The translations under genes were made by a program, and so were the position numbers. A DNA stretch of 64,000 bases from JANSWY01 sp965243755 (GTDB lineage Bacteria; Bacteroidota; Bacteroidia; Cytophagales; Cyclobacteriaceae), in contig CBDEVW010000001.1 of assembly GCA_965243755.1 (NCBI GenBank), forward strand, positions 372,001-436,000, given 5' to 3'. Positions 8,316 through 16,679 of this stretch are shown here, piece after piece. The notes under the pieces were generated by a model. That model saw only the letters and a program-made list of their open reading frames with translations. It did not search any database and was not told where the DNA came from. Position 1 is the stretch's first letter. Each line of letters begins with the position of its first letter.

Positions 8316-9299
8316 TTAATCAGATTCGTGTTCACGTGATTTAACAGACCTGATTTGCCATTTCTTTTGCTCTTGCTGCAGTTGCTTTTTATCTTCCTCC
8401 GAATACCCTTCAATCAATGCCGTAAGATCAGGCTGACCGGCATCCACCCAACAGGTATACCAGAAATCACCCACCATCTTCACAGATGCTCTCATCCTTC
8501 GCTCCACCATTCCGGACAATTTATCATGATAAGGCTTGGAGAATTCGTAGGAGTACACTTTTGTTGTGATATTGCCCCGTTCCTCAAAGCTGTATTTTTT
8601 ACTTTCCGGAAACTTTTCAGTGAGCTCCTTTTCAAACAACAACACTGAATCCAAGGCCATATGCGCTTCAGCTACCGCCTTCCAGGCCCTTAGCTGAGGT
8701 TTTTGCACATAGCTGGCCTGACCAAGGAAAAAATCATACTCCTCACTAAAGAGCTCTGGCAACCTCGATTCCCAAAACCCATGTATTCCGTATTGGCCAG
8801 TCAATTGACCATTGTAATTCTCTGTTGTATGAAGTGGCACATTCGCATCACCAATATAGTGCCCCAGGTCCGCAGACAGCCTTAAAATAGCCTCTACATC
8901 CTTTTTAATGAAAGCATCCGTTAACCAGTATTTCATCCTGTTGATATGCCAGGGAACTATTCCATAGGCCAGCAATGTGTCCTCAGTGTACTTCTCTACA
9001 GCCTCATTCCAATATCTTGGTAATTTGTAAAGCGCACTATCCCCATATACATCCAGGTCAATATAGTGTCTGGGCGCTTCATTTTTCACTGCATACCTAC
9101 GCCGATCAGGATTTACAGCATTTTCCGTTATTTCCTGAATGTAGTACTTATAGAAAGTGATCATATCAGGTGGAAGGGTAAAAACCGCCATTCTATTGAT
9201 CTTTTTATGAGCAAAAAATCCCCAGGTGGCTGAATTTATTTGGGTAGACCCGGAAAGAATAATTACGAATCCCAGAGGTATAATGAAGCGCTTTATCAT
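8316..9299 (-). CDS. Secreted zinc-dependent phospholipase C / S1-P1 nuclease-like protein
   Basis: A 327-residue protein with a signal peptide (about residues 1-24) and a W-G-F-F-A-H segment right after the predicted cleavage point. In the zinc-dependent phospholipase C/S1-P1 fold the mature N-terminal Trp and nearby His bind zinc. The matching downstream ligands are visible in G-H-Y-I-G-D, P-L-H-T-T-E-N-Y-N-G and I-H-G-F-W-E. It probably hydrolyses phosphodiester bonds in the periplasm or outside the cell; whether on lipid or nucleic acid is not shown. I prefer the ATG at 9297-9299; an in-frame TTG at 9320 would add seven residues before the signal peptide. Confidence 0.78.
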   Translation of the reverse strand: MIKRFIIPLGFVIILSGSTQINSATWGFFAHKKINRMAVFTLPPDMITFYKYYIQEITENAVNPDRRRYAVKNEAPRHYIDLDVYGDSALYKLPRYWNEAVEKYTEDTLLAYGIVPWHINRMKYWLTDAFIKKDVEAILRLSADLGHYIGDANVPLHTTENYNGQLTGQYGIHGFWESRLPELFSEEYDFFLGQASYVQKPQLRAWKAVAEAHMALDSVLLFEKELTEKFPESKKYSFEERGNITTKVYSYEFSKPYHDKLSGMVERRMRASVKMVGDFWYTCWVDAGQPDLTALIEGYSEEDKKQLQQEQKKWQIRSVKSREHESD

Positions 9300-9360
9300 A
9301 TCTACCTGAAAATTAAGCAATTCTGCCTAAGTGCGATTTAACTTTTGATAAACATTATAT

Positions 9361-9391
9361 TTTGATTTATTAATTCTTTCTCCTACATTTG
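9361..9391 (+). promoter_or_regulatory. Promoter of rpsT
   Basis: TTTG (9361-9364), a 19-bp spacer and TACATTTG (9384-9391) match the Bacteroidota promoter consensus perfectly. Transcription should begin near 9397, giving a leader of about 30 nt. Confidence 0.8.
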
Positions 9392-9426
9392 CAGTCCTAT
9401 TTTAAGGAAGCAAGATTTAAATTAAT

Positions 9427-9678
9427 ATGGCAAACCATAAATCGGCATTAAAGAGAATCAGGTCTAGCGAGGCGAAAAGGCTTAGAAATAGATATCAGGC
9501 TAAGACTACCAGAACCTATATCAAAAGGTTGTTAAGCACTAAAGATAAGGGCGAAGCACAAGAGTTGTTTAAGCAAGTGAGCGGCATGTTGGATAAGTTG
9601 GCGAAAAACAACATCATCCATAAGAAAAATGCTTCCAACCACAAATCTAAGTTGGCTAAGAAAATAGCTGCGCTTTAA
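9427..9678 (+). CDS. rpsT: 30S ribosomal protein S20
   Basis: An 83-residue, very basic, all-helical protein that binds 16S rRNA early in assembly. The N-terminus M-A-N-H-K-S-A-L-K-R-I-R and the C-terminal I-I-H-K-K-N-A-S-N-H-K-S-K-L segment are the S20 signature. It is a single-gene unit with its own perfect promoter and a strong terminator, as usual. Confidence 0.97.
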   Translation: MANHKSALKRIRSSEAKRLRNRYQAKTTRTYIKRLLSTKDKGEAQELFKQVSGMLDKLAKNNIIHKKNASNHKSKLAKKIAAL

Positions 9679-9701
9679 TCCTGTTGCTATAAAAATATTG
9701 T

Positions 9702-9740
9702 AGCCTTATTCATTAAAACCGAATAAGGCTTTTTATTTTT
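9702..9740 (+). terminator. Rho-independent terminator after rpsT
   Basis: AGCCTTATTC (9702-9711) pairs perfectly with GAATAAGGCT (9721-9730) across a 9-nt loop and is followed by a T-rich tract. Confidence 0.9.
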
Positions 9741-9744
9741 CTAT

Positions 9745-9772
9745 TTTCCCATCAATTTTATCCGATGGGAAA
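9745..9772 (+). promoter_or_regulatory. Hairpin that buries the radC start codon
   Basis: TTTCCCATC (9745-9753) is perfectly complementary to GATGGGAAA (9764-9772), with a 10-nt loop. The radC ATG (9765-9767) lies in the 3' arm, so the folded RNA would block initiation. Confidence 0.45.
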
Positions 9773-10466
9773 CAGTCATGAACAATATCTGTCGATCAAA
9801 CAATGGGCAGAACAGGATCGCCCCAGAGAAAAACTCCTGCTTAAGGGAAAATCAGCATTATCAGATGCCGAATTGATTGGGATACTGATCGGTTCCGGTT
9901 CCAGAACGCTAAGTGCCGTGGAACTCTCCAAATTGATCCTTGCAGCGGTAGATAATGACCTCAACAAACTGGCAAAGCTTACGGTGAGTGAATTGCAGAA
10001 GTTTAAGGGAATTGGCGAGGCGAAAGCCATTAGTATTGTGAGTGCACTGGAGTTGGGAAGACGGAGAAAGCCTGAGCAATCAATGCTGAAGCCAAAGATT
10101 GCTTCATCCCATGATGCCTACCATTTACTTAAGCCCGACTTGCTGGATCTTAAACACGAAGAATTTTGGGTGATCATGCTCAACCGTGCGAATCAGGTTA
10201 TTAAAAAGGAGCCAATCAGTGCAGGAGGTGTCTCTGGAACTGTGGTGGACCCTAAGATCATTTTTAAAAAGGCGTTGGATCAACTTGCTTCATCAATCAT
10301 TGTAGCGCATAACCATCCGTCAGGAAACTTAAAACCCAGTAAGGCCGATATCAGTATAACCACTAAACTCATTCAGGCCGGTAAGGCACTTGAAATCCCG
10401 GTACTGGATCATATCATTTTTAGCGACGAAGGATTTTATAGCTTTGCAGATGAAGCGTTGATGTAA
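9765..10466 (+). CDS. radC: RadC family protein (JAB/JAMM domain)
   Basis: A 233-residue RadC homologue. An N-terminal helix-hairpin-helix region (about 20-100, with the F-K-G-I-G-E-A-K-A segment) is followed by a JAMM metalloprotease-like domain with metal ligands H182, H184 and D195 in the A-H-N-H-P-S-G...D motif. Despite the old name, a role in DNA repair is not well supported; the family is linked to natural transformation and mobile DNA in other bacteria. The start matches the family N-terminus (S-I-K-Q-W-A-E-Q-D-R-P-R-E-K-L). The DUF1684 gene begins 2 bp after the stop. Confidence 0.92.
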   Translation: MGNSHEQYLSIKQWAEQDRPREKLLLKGKSALSDAELIGILIGSGSRTLSAVELSKLILAAVDNDLNKLAKLTVSELQKFKGIGEAKAISIVSALELGRRRKPEQSMLKPKIASSHDAYHLLKPDLLDLKHEEFWVIMLNRANQVIKKEPISAGGVSGTVVDPKIIFKKALDQLASSIIVAHNHPSGNLKPSKADISITTKLIQAGKALEIPVLDHIIFSDEGFYSFADEALM

Positions 10467-10468
10467 CT

Positions 10469-11074
10469 ATGAAAAAAATTACCTATTTCATTATTCCTGT
10501 CATATTGATCATCATAGTTTTTACATTTATTGGCAATTCCGAGAGTGATGAACAATATATCGACAGAATCAATCAAGAACGACAAGAAAAAGATGAGTTC
10601 ATGAGAACCTCTGCCTCATCACCATTCAAGGACATTAATGAAGAGTTTACAGGATTAAATTACTATCCACCAGATAAGGATTATAAGGTAACGGCTTCAA
10701 TTACCAGGTTTAAAAATGCTGAATATGTCAACATCAATGAATCTGATGGGTCTGTCAAAAAATACATGAAATTTGCCAAAGCAGACTTCCTCCTTCAGAA
10801 CCAGCCTGTCCAGCTTATTTTACTCAAACCTGTTGGCTTTGGTCAAATGAATGTAATATTCACTGCATTTACCGACGAAACCAGTGGGGATGAAACTTAC
10901 GGTGGAGGAAGATATCTTGATCTTGATTTCAAAAACGCTTCCAAAATCACCATTGATTTCAATCAGGCATACAATCCTTATTGCGAATACAACGAGTCAT
11001 TTTCCTGTCCCTTACCCCCCAGGGAAAACCACATTCCAATTGCCATACGGGCGGGTGAAAAAAATTACAAATAG
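10469..11074 (+). CDS. DUF1684 domain protein, exported
   Basis: A 201-residue protein with an N-terminal hydrophobic helix (about 4-22), a charged linker, and a DUF1684 domain ending in the conserved R-Y-L-D-L...D-F-N-Q-A-Y-N-P-Y-C-E-Y...F-S-C-P-L-P-P-R-E-N segment with two cysteines. The family has no assigned biochemical function. It follows radC by 2 bp and is likely cotranscribed, though the link looks positional rather than functional. Confidence 0.8.
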   Translation: MKKITYFIIPVILIIIVFTFIGNSESDEQYIDRINQERQEKDEFMRTSASSPFKDINEEFTGLNYYPPDKDYKVTASITRFKNAEYVNINESDGSVKKYMKFAKADFLLQNQPVQLILLKPVGFGQMNVIFTAFTDETSGDETYGGGRYLDLDFKNASKITIDFNQAYNPYCEYNESFSCPLPPRENHIPIAIRAGEKNYK

Positions 11075-11192
11075 GAACCTTCATGATTTGGTAAATAATT
11101 AACGAAACCACCGCTTTTAATACAGCGGAAACCCTCTGATCAATTGATGTTTTATTAATTTTACGCGCTTACAGAAAACAGAGGACGAGTAG

Positions 11193-13604
11193 ATGAAAAT
11201 TTCTTATCAGTGGCTTACCAGATTCATTGAATTAAATGAAACTCCGGAGGAACTTGACGACCTGCTTACCCAGTCGGGGCTTGAGGTAGAAGGGATAGAA
11301 ACCTATGAAACAATACCTGGAGGTTTAGAGGGTGTTGTAGTTGGTGAAGTACTGGAATGTGAAAAGCATCCAAATGCAGACAAACTTAAAATCACCAAGG
11401 TAGATATTGGTCAGGCAGAACCATCCCCTATAGTTTGTGGTGCTCCAAACGTAGCAAAAGGTCAGAAAGTAGTGGTTGCCACTGTTGGGTCTACACTATA
11501 CCCCTCTGAAGGCGAACCATTTAAAATCAAAAAAGCTAAAATAAGGGGTGAGGTCTCCGAAGGTATGATTTGCGCAGAAGACGAGTTAGGTCTTGGAAGT
11601 AGTCATGCTGGTGTCATTGTACTGGACACGGAACTTCCCAATGGCACGCCTGCCGCAGAATACTTCGAGATCAAAACAGACTATGTTTTTGAAATTGGCC
11701 TTACACCAAACAGGGCAGACGGTGCATCACATTTTGGAGTATCGCGTGACTTAAAGGCGCTTCTGGGAAGAAGTACCTCATTTGATCAACCCGAACTCCC
11801 CAAAAAAACTGCCGATCGCCCAATTGAAGTAGTGGTTGAAAATACAGAAGCCTGTCCCCGGTACTCTGCCCTGGTATTGGACAATGTAACAGTAAAAGAA
11901 TCACCTGATTGGTTAAAACATTCACTCAAAGCCATTGGCCTTGCTCCTATCAACAATATTGTAGACATCACTAACTACGTTTGCCATGGTTTGGGGCAAC
12001 CTATGCATGCATTTGACGCTGACCAGATTGATGGCAACAAGGTGACTATAAAGACCCTGCCACAAGGAACCAAATTCACCACGCTTGATGAAAAAGAGCG
12101 AAAACTCAATGATTTTGACCTGATGATTTGCAATGAATCTGGCGGAATGTGCATTGCAGGTGTATTTGGAGGAATTAAATCGGGCGTGACAGAAAAGACA
12201 AAAACGGTATTTCTGGAAAGTGCATATTTTGATCCCGCCTGGATTAGAAAAACGGCTCAGGCCCATACTTTAAAAACAGATGCTTCATTCCGGTATGAAA
12301 GGGGAACAGATCCCAACATCACCGTGGATGCAATTAAATATGCCGTAAAATTGATTATGGAAGTTGCCGGTGGAGAAGTCGCATCTGAGCTGATTGATAT
12401 TTATCCTGAGCCAATCAAAGACTTTGAAACCATAGTAAAATACAAAAACATCGATCGATTGATCGGCAAGCAATTACCTAAGGAAGAAATAGCGTCTATC
12501 TTAACCAGTCTTGATATTGGACTTGAGGATAAAACGGATGAACAATTCAGAGCCATAATCCCACCCTATCGCGTGGATGTAACCCGTGAAGCCGATGTGA
12601 TTGAAGAGATATTAAGAATTCATGGTTTCAACAATGTGGCACTAGATGAGTTCAATGGTGCAGACTATCTGGCAGATTTCGATGAAAAAGACCCCAATAG
12701 GATTAGAAGGACAATTTCTGACATTCTTGTTGGGTCCGGGTTTGAGGAAATACTGACTAACTCACTTACCAATCCAATGTATGTTAACGAAACTGAGGGG
12801 TTTGATAGTGAAAAGAATGTCGTAATTCTCAACAAACTAAGTGAAGAATTGGGTGTGATGCGTCAGTCATTAGTGTTTACCGGACTGGAATCGTTGCAAT
12901 ACAACATCAACAGAAGGCAAACCAACCTGAAGTTTTTTGAATTTGGAAAAGTGTATAGCCAGGAGGGCGAGAAATACAAAGAACAGCAAACACTGGCGAT
13001 ATTTCTTACTGGTAACAAACTGGAAGAAAGCTGGCTTGCAGAAAATACTCCGGTAGCATTCCATGACCTTAGCTCAAGTGTCCATAAAATATTGAGTAAG
13101 TTCAACATTATTGACTTTGATTCTGAGCCTACCAACTCTCCGCTGTTCCAATATGGCCTGGATATAAAGTACAACAACAAAGTCATTGCAAGTTTGGGTA
13201 GGTTACAAAATAAGGTAACGAAACTGGCAGAGGTTAAGCAGGAGGTATTTTATGCAGACATCAATTGGTCGGCCCTGCTGAAGGCATATAAGACAGACCT
13301 GGAATATAAGCCCGTTTCAAAGTTCCCGGAAGTGAGAAGGGACCTGTCTCTTGTTTTGGACAAACAGGTAACATTCGAGGAAGCAAAGAAACTCGCCATG
13401 CGTACCGAGCGTAAGTTATTGAAGCGTTTAAATGTGTTCAGTGTTTATGAAGGAGATAAAATTGAAGAAGGCAAAAAGGCTTATGCGATAAATTTTATAC
13501 TTCAGGATGAAAATAAAACGCTGAATGACAAGCAAATTGACAAAGTTATGGCTAATTTAATGAGATCATTTGAGCAAGAGCTTAAAGCAGTAATCAGAAA
13601 ATAG
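11193..13604 (+). CDS. pheT: Phenylalanine--tRNA ligase beta subunit
   Basis: An 803-residue beta subunit of the alpha2-beta2 enzyme that charges tRNA-Phe. The N-terminal EMAP-II-like tRNA-binding domain (about 39-150, with H-P-N-A-D-K-L), the B3/B4 editing domain, B5, the synthetase-like core and the C-terminal anticodon-binding FDX-ACB domain (final 95 residues, K-P-V-S-K-F-P-E-V-R-R-D-L) are all in order. pheS is not in the window. The gene heads a tight group with a coiled-coil protein (3-bp gap) and zapA. The 118-bp leader holds a short CCGCT/AGCGG hairpin and a CCTCTG/CAGAGG inverted repeat of uncertain meaning. Confidence 0.97.
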   Translation: MKISYQWLTRFIELNETPEELDDLLTQSGLEVEGIETYETIPGGLEGVVVGEVLECEKHPNADKLKITKVDIGQAEPSPIVCGAPNVAKGQKVVVATVGSTLYPSEGEPFKIKKAKIRGEVSEGMICAEDELGLGSSHAGVIVLDTELPNGTPAAEYFEIKTDYVFEIGLTPNRADGASHFGVSRDLKALLGRSTSFDQPELPKKTADRPIEVVVENTEACPRYSALVLDNVTVKESPDWLKHSLKAIGLAPINNIVDITNYVCHGLGQPMHAFDADQIDGNKVTIKTLPQGTKFTTLDEKERKLNDFDLMICNESGGMCIAGVFGGIKSGVTEKTKTVFLESAYFDPAWIRKTAQAHTLKTDASFRYERGTDPNITVDAIKYAVKLIMEVAGGEVASELIDIYPEPIKDFETIVKYKNIDRLIGKQLPKEEIASILTSLDIGLEDKTDEQFRAIIPPYRVDVTREADVIEEILRIHGFNNVALDEFNGADYLADFDEKDPNRIRRTISDILVGSGFEEILTNSLTNPMYVNETEGFDSEKNVVILNKLSEELGVMRQSLVFTGLESLQYNINRRQTNLKFFEFGKVYSQEGEKYKEQQTLAIFLTGNKLEESWLAENTPVAFHDLSSSVHKILSKFNIIDFDSEPTNSPLFQYGLDIKYNNKVIASLGRLQNKVTKLAEVKQEVFYADINWSALLKAYKTDLEYKPVSKFPEVRRDLSLVLDKQVTFEEAKKLAMRTERKLLKRLNVFSVYEGDKIEEGKKAYAINFILQDENKTLNDKQIDKVMANLMRSFEQELKAVIRK

Positions 13605-13607
13605 AGA

Positions 13608-13907
13608 ATGGATAACGGTCAAACTTTACGATCTGAGCTCCTTTCCCTCGAACGAAAGGTAAAATTACTTCTTAATGAACACCAAATTCTTAAGGAAGAG
13701 GTGGAACATTTGAAGAAGGAAAATTCCGTTTTGCGAGAAGAGCTGAATGAAAAAGAGGGCAAGTTAGACCATTTTCAAAATAAGATTAAAATTAGTAAAA
13801 TTGTAGGCAGTATGGTGGTCGGAGAAGACGACACATCAGGATTGAAAGAAGTAATTGACGATTATATAAAGGAAATTGACAAGTGTATTGCACATTTGGG
13901 TGAATAA
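13608..13907 (+). CDS. Small coiled-coil protein upstream of zapA
   Basis: A 99-residue soluble protein. Residues 8-60 form a clear heptad-type coiled coil rich in L, E and K, followed by a short helical C-terminal region. I do not recognise a named family. It starts 3 bp after pheT and ends 24 bp before zapA. Its size, coiled coil and position are reminiscent of the ZapB-type partners of ZapA, so a structural role at the division ring is a reasonable inference, not something the sequence proves. Confidence 0.7.
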   Translation: MDNGQTLRSELLSLERKVKLLLNEHQILKEEVEHLKKENSVLREELNEKEGKLDHFQNKIKISKIVGSMVVGEDDTSGLKEVIDDYIKEIDKCIAHLGE

Positions 13908-13931
13908 TAGTAGATTTTTTAAAAAACTCGA

Positions 13932-14216
13932 ATGGCAGAACTATCTATAAAACTCAAAATCGGGAACAGAGAATACCCGATGAAGGTAAAAGCAGAGGAT
14001 GAAGCGATGATCCGGCAAGCCGGAAAAACCATTAACGAAAGAATTAAAAATTATCGGGACAAATTCGGAATTGACGATATACAGGATCTTTTGGCAATGG
14101 TGGCATTTGATTGTTTAGTAGAAAAAACAAGATCTGAGGAAGAAGTATCCAACATTGATGATGTTGCCCTGGAGCAGGTACAGGCGATAAAAAACCTGAT
14201 AGCTAACAACCTCTAA
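13932..14216 (+). CDS. zapA: Cell division protein ZapA
   Basis: A 94-residue protein with the ZapA layout: a short N-terminal beta region (L-K-I-G-N-R-E-Y-P-M-K-V), the conserved E-D-E-A...R-Q-A-G-K-T-I-N-E-R segment, and a C-terminal helix for tetramer formation. ZapA crosslinks FtsZ filaments at midcell. It lies between the coiled-coil gene and rny, the usual Bacteroidota order. Confidence 0.85.
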   Translation: MAELSIKLKIGNREYPMKVKAEDEAMIRQAGKTINERIKNYRDKFGIDDIQDLLAMVAFDCLVEKTRSEEEVSNIDDVALEQVQAIKNLIANNL

Positions 14217-14236
14217 AATTACCCCAATTCTTTCGA

Positions 14237-14292
14237 CATGATGTAAGTGTTCCCCTCCCCAGGCTTATACACATATATCAATTTACATCATG
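14237..14292 (+). promoter_or_regulatory. Long-range stem that includes the rny start codon
   Basis: CATGATGTAA (14237-14246) is perfectly complementary to TTACATCATG (14283-14292). The 3' arm contains the rny ATG (14290-14292), and the 36-nt loop is C-rich. Formation of this stem would occlude initiation of rny. Confidence 0.45.
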
Positions 14293-15855
14293 GAAGATTT
14301 AATCAATATTGTAGGACTAACGGCAGTAGGAATGGTGATTGGTTTCCTGCTGAGCCGTGTGGCTTTTAAAAGGTCACTCATCAAAAAGCGTCAGGAGGCA
14401 GAGGAGCAAAGACAATCAATCATCAAAGAAGGCGAGCTGGTTGCAGAAAATATCAAAAAAGACAAAATACTCGAAGCGAAAGAGAAATACATTAAGCTTA
14501 AGCAGGAATTTGAAGAAGAAGCCAATCGTAAGAAAAATCAAATCATCAGCAATGAGAATAAGCTTAAGCAACGAGAGTCTTCACTTAGTAAACAAATAGA
14601 AAAGAACAAAAGAGCTGAGGCGGAACTGGAGTCCATGAAAGAAAACCTTGCTGCTCAGCTGGAAATAGTGAAGAAAAGAAAAGAAGAGCAGGAAAAAATC
14701 ATCAGCCAGCAGGTAGCCATCCTGGAGAAAGTCTCCAACCTCACGGCGGAGGAGGCCAAACAGCAATTAATGGAAACCCTAAAAGATGAAGCACGAACAG
14801 ACGCCTCATCACACATTAAAGAGATCATCGAAGAAGCAAAACTAACTGCTACTAAGGAAGCTAAAAAGGTGGTAATCCAAACCATTCAGAGGACTGCCAC
14901 GGAGCATGCCATTGAGAATTGCGTCTCTGTTTTCAATATTGAAAGTGATGATATTAAAGGTAAAATCATCGGAAGAGAAGGAAGAAATATCAGGGCCCTG
15001 GAGGCCTCCACTGGAGTTGAAATTATTGTTGATGACACACCAGAAGCAATCATCATTTCAGGCTTTGACCCGGTAAGAAGGGAGATCGCTCGCCTATCAT
15101 TGCACCGATTAGTTACCGACGGTAGAATTCACCCGGCACGAATTGAAGAGATTGTTGCCAAAACCACCAAGAACATTGAAGAAGAGATCATTGAAATTGG
15201 TGAAAGAACGGTGATTGACCTGGGTATTCATGGCTTGCATCCCGAATTGATCAAGCTGGTAGGTAGAATGAGGTTCAGGTCTTCTTATGGACAGAATCTT
15301 TTGCAGCACAGTAGAGAAGTTGCCAAACTGTCTGCAACACTGGCCAGCGAGTTAGGCTTAAATGCTAAACTTGCAAAAAGAGCAGGTCTACTTCATGATA
15401 TAGGAAAAGTATGGCCTGAGGAACCAGAAACACCACACGCTATTCTTGGAATGGAGCTCGCTAAAAAATACAAAGAACATCCAGATGTTTGTAATGCCAT
15501 TGGAGCTCACCACGATGAGATCGAAATGACCGCTATGATCTCACCACTTATCCAGACCTGTGATGCGATATCAGGCTCCAGACCAGGTGCAAGACGAGAA
15601 GTGATGGATAGCTACCTAAAGCGTCTGAAAGAGCTGGAGGATCTTGCATTGAGCTTTGAGGGGGTTAACAAATGCTATGCAATACAGGCAGGAAGAGAAC
15701 TCAGAGTTTTGGTGGATGCGGAGAACGTTAGTGACCAGGAGGCTGGAGACCTGTCATTCACCATCTCACAAAAGATTGAGAAAGACATGCAGTACCCGGG
15801 TCAGATTAAAGTAACGGTGATCAGGGAAACAAGAGCAGTGAATTTTGCAAAATAG
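14290..15855 (+). CDS. rny: Ribonuclease Y
   Basis: A 521-residue membrane-anchored endoribonuclease that starts mRNA decay. It has one N-terminal transmembrane helix (about 3-22), a long coiled coil (about 25-200), a KH RNA-binding domain (G-K-I-I-G-R-E-G-R-N starts at residue 224) and an HD domain with the catalytic H369-D370 in L-L-H-D-I-G-K. Length and order match the family. It is the last gene of the pheT group and ends at a hairpin shared with the convergent gene. A start-codon stem suggests post-transcriptional control, possibly by its own activity. Confidence 0.95.
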   Translation: MEDLINIVGLTAVGMVIGFLLSRVAFKRSLIKKRQEAEEQRQSIIKEGELVAENIKKDKILEAKEKYIKLKQEFEEEANRKKNQIISNENKLKQRESSLSKQIEKNKRAEAELESMKENLAAQLEIVKKRKEEQEKIISQQVAILEKVSNLTAEEAKQQLMETLKDEARTDASSHIKEIIEEAKLTATKEAKKVVIQTIQRTATEHAIENCVSVFNIESDDIKGKIIGREGRNIRALEASTGVEIIVDDTPEAIIISGFDPVRREIARLSLHRLVTDGRIHPARIEEIVAKTTKNIEEEIIEIGERTVIDLGIHGLHPELIKLVGRMRFRSSYGQNLLQHSREVAKLSATLASELGLNAKLAKRAGLLHDIGKVWPEEPETPHAILGMELAKKYKEHPDVCNAIGAHHDEIEMTAMISPLIQTCDAISGSRPGARREVMDSYLKRLKELEDLALSFEGVNKCYAIQAGRELRVLVDAENVSDQEAGDLSFTISQKIEKDMQYPGQIKVTVIRETRAVNFAK

Positions 15856-15864
15856 TTCAATACC

Positions 15865-15896
15865 AAACCAGGTCCGAGGAAACTCAGACCTGGTTT
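15865..15896. terminator. Hairpin terminator shared by rny and the convergent gene
   Basis: AAACCAGGTC (15865-15874) pairs perfectly with GACCTGGTTT (15887-15896), with a further GAG/CTC stem inside. T tracts are weak on both strands, so termination efficiency is uncertain. Confidence 0.65.
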
Positions 15897-15901
15897 ATTA
15901 C

Positions 15902-16678
15902 TTAGTGAAACTGGAAGCCAATCTTTATGATTGTACGGTTATAGAACAAACTGTATGTACCCTCATAGTCAATAAAAGGATCCCATGAGAAAAATTCACC
16001 GGATGTATATTGCATATACTGGCTAATCCCTGCGAAGAACCGAAAGTTATTTCTCGAAGCAAAAAGTAACGTTATCCCAGGCTGAAAATGTATCCCTCCA
16101 CTATGTGGATCATTCCATCCTCCGTTTCTTGGAAAACCATAGCCCAGCCTGGCATCTGCAAACAATCTCCTTTGCTTGTGGTTCAGATAATATCTTCCAT
16201 AAACAAAATAAGTATGAAAATCATGCCACATCCATTCTCCATTAAGGCGGAGCGTCGTTGTGCTCAATGCGGCTCCAGCGCCGACAGCATATTTTTCATA
16301 TATCCTTTTTCCTAACAGCAAACTGCCTTCAACAACCGGAGATGGAGCTACTCCAAAGTCTATAACTCCAAAAAACCCGTCTGTTCTATGATACTTTCCT
16401 CTCCTGAAGATCAACACCTCATTGGTATCGAAAACCCTTTTTACAAAAACAGGTTTAAGATGTAAAGTATCCCCTGTTGATACTAATAGGATCAACTCGA
16501 ATTCATTTTTCTCTATGATATTTCCGATAAACACAGAGCCATCCATATAATAGACCATGGCCTGGCCTTGCTGCAACCCTTTGTATTGTCCAAAACATGG
16601 GAGACTGAATATTGTTACGATAAACAATACAATGGATAAGGCAATGAACCTTTTTTTATGAAGCTTCAAGGAATTCAT
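15902..16678 (-). CDS. Exported protein of unknown function, probable outer-membrane beta-barrel
   Basis: A 258-residue protein with a signal peptide ending near residue 30 (F-G-Q), a first region (about 35-95) resembling a small beta-domain, and a second half of alternating aromatic/glycine beta strands ending in F-H, with a terminal I-I-K-I-G-F-Q-F-H strand like an outer-membrane barrel. I do not recognise a named family. It begins 1 bp after the stop of the LVIVD lipoprotein gene, so the two are surely one operon and may work together at the outer membrane. Confidence 0.65.
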   Translation of the reverse strand: MNSLKLHKKRFIALSIVLFIVTIFSLPCFGQYKGLQQGQAMVYYMDGSVFIGNIIEKNEFELILLVSTGDTLHLKPVFVKRVFDTNEVLIFRRGKYHRTDGFFGVIDFGVAPSPVVEGSLLLGKRIYEKYAVGAGAALSTTTLRLNGEWMWHDFHTYFVYGRYYLNHKQRRLFADARLGYGFPRNGGWNDPHSGGIHFQPGITLLFASRNNFRFFAGISQYMQYTSGEFFSWDPFIDYEGTYSLFYNRTIIKIGFQFH

Positions 16679-16679
16679 T

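Noticed and set aside
14217..14289. A 6S RNA or other small RNA between zapA and rny
   Set aside because: The gap is only 73 bp, too short for 6S RNA, and is better explained by the start-codon stem.
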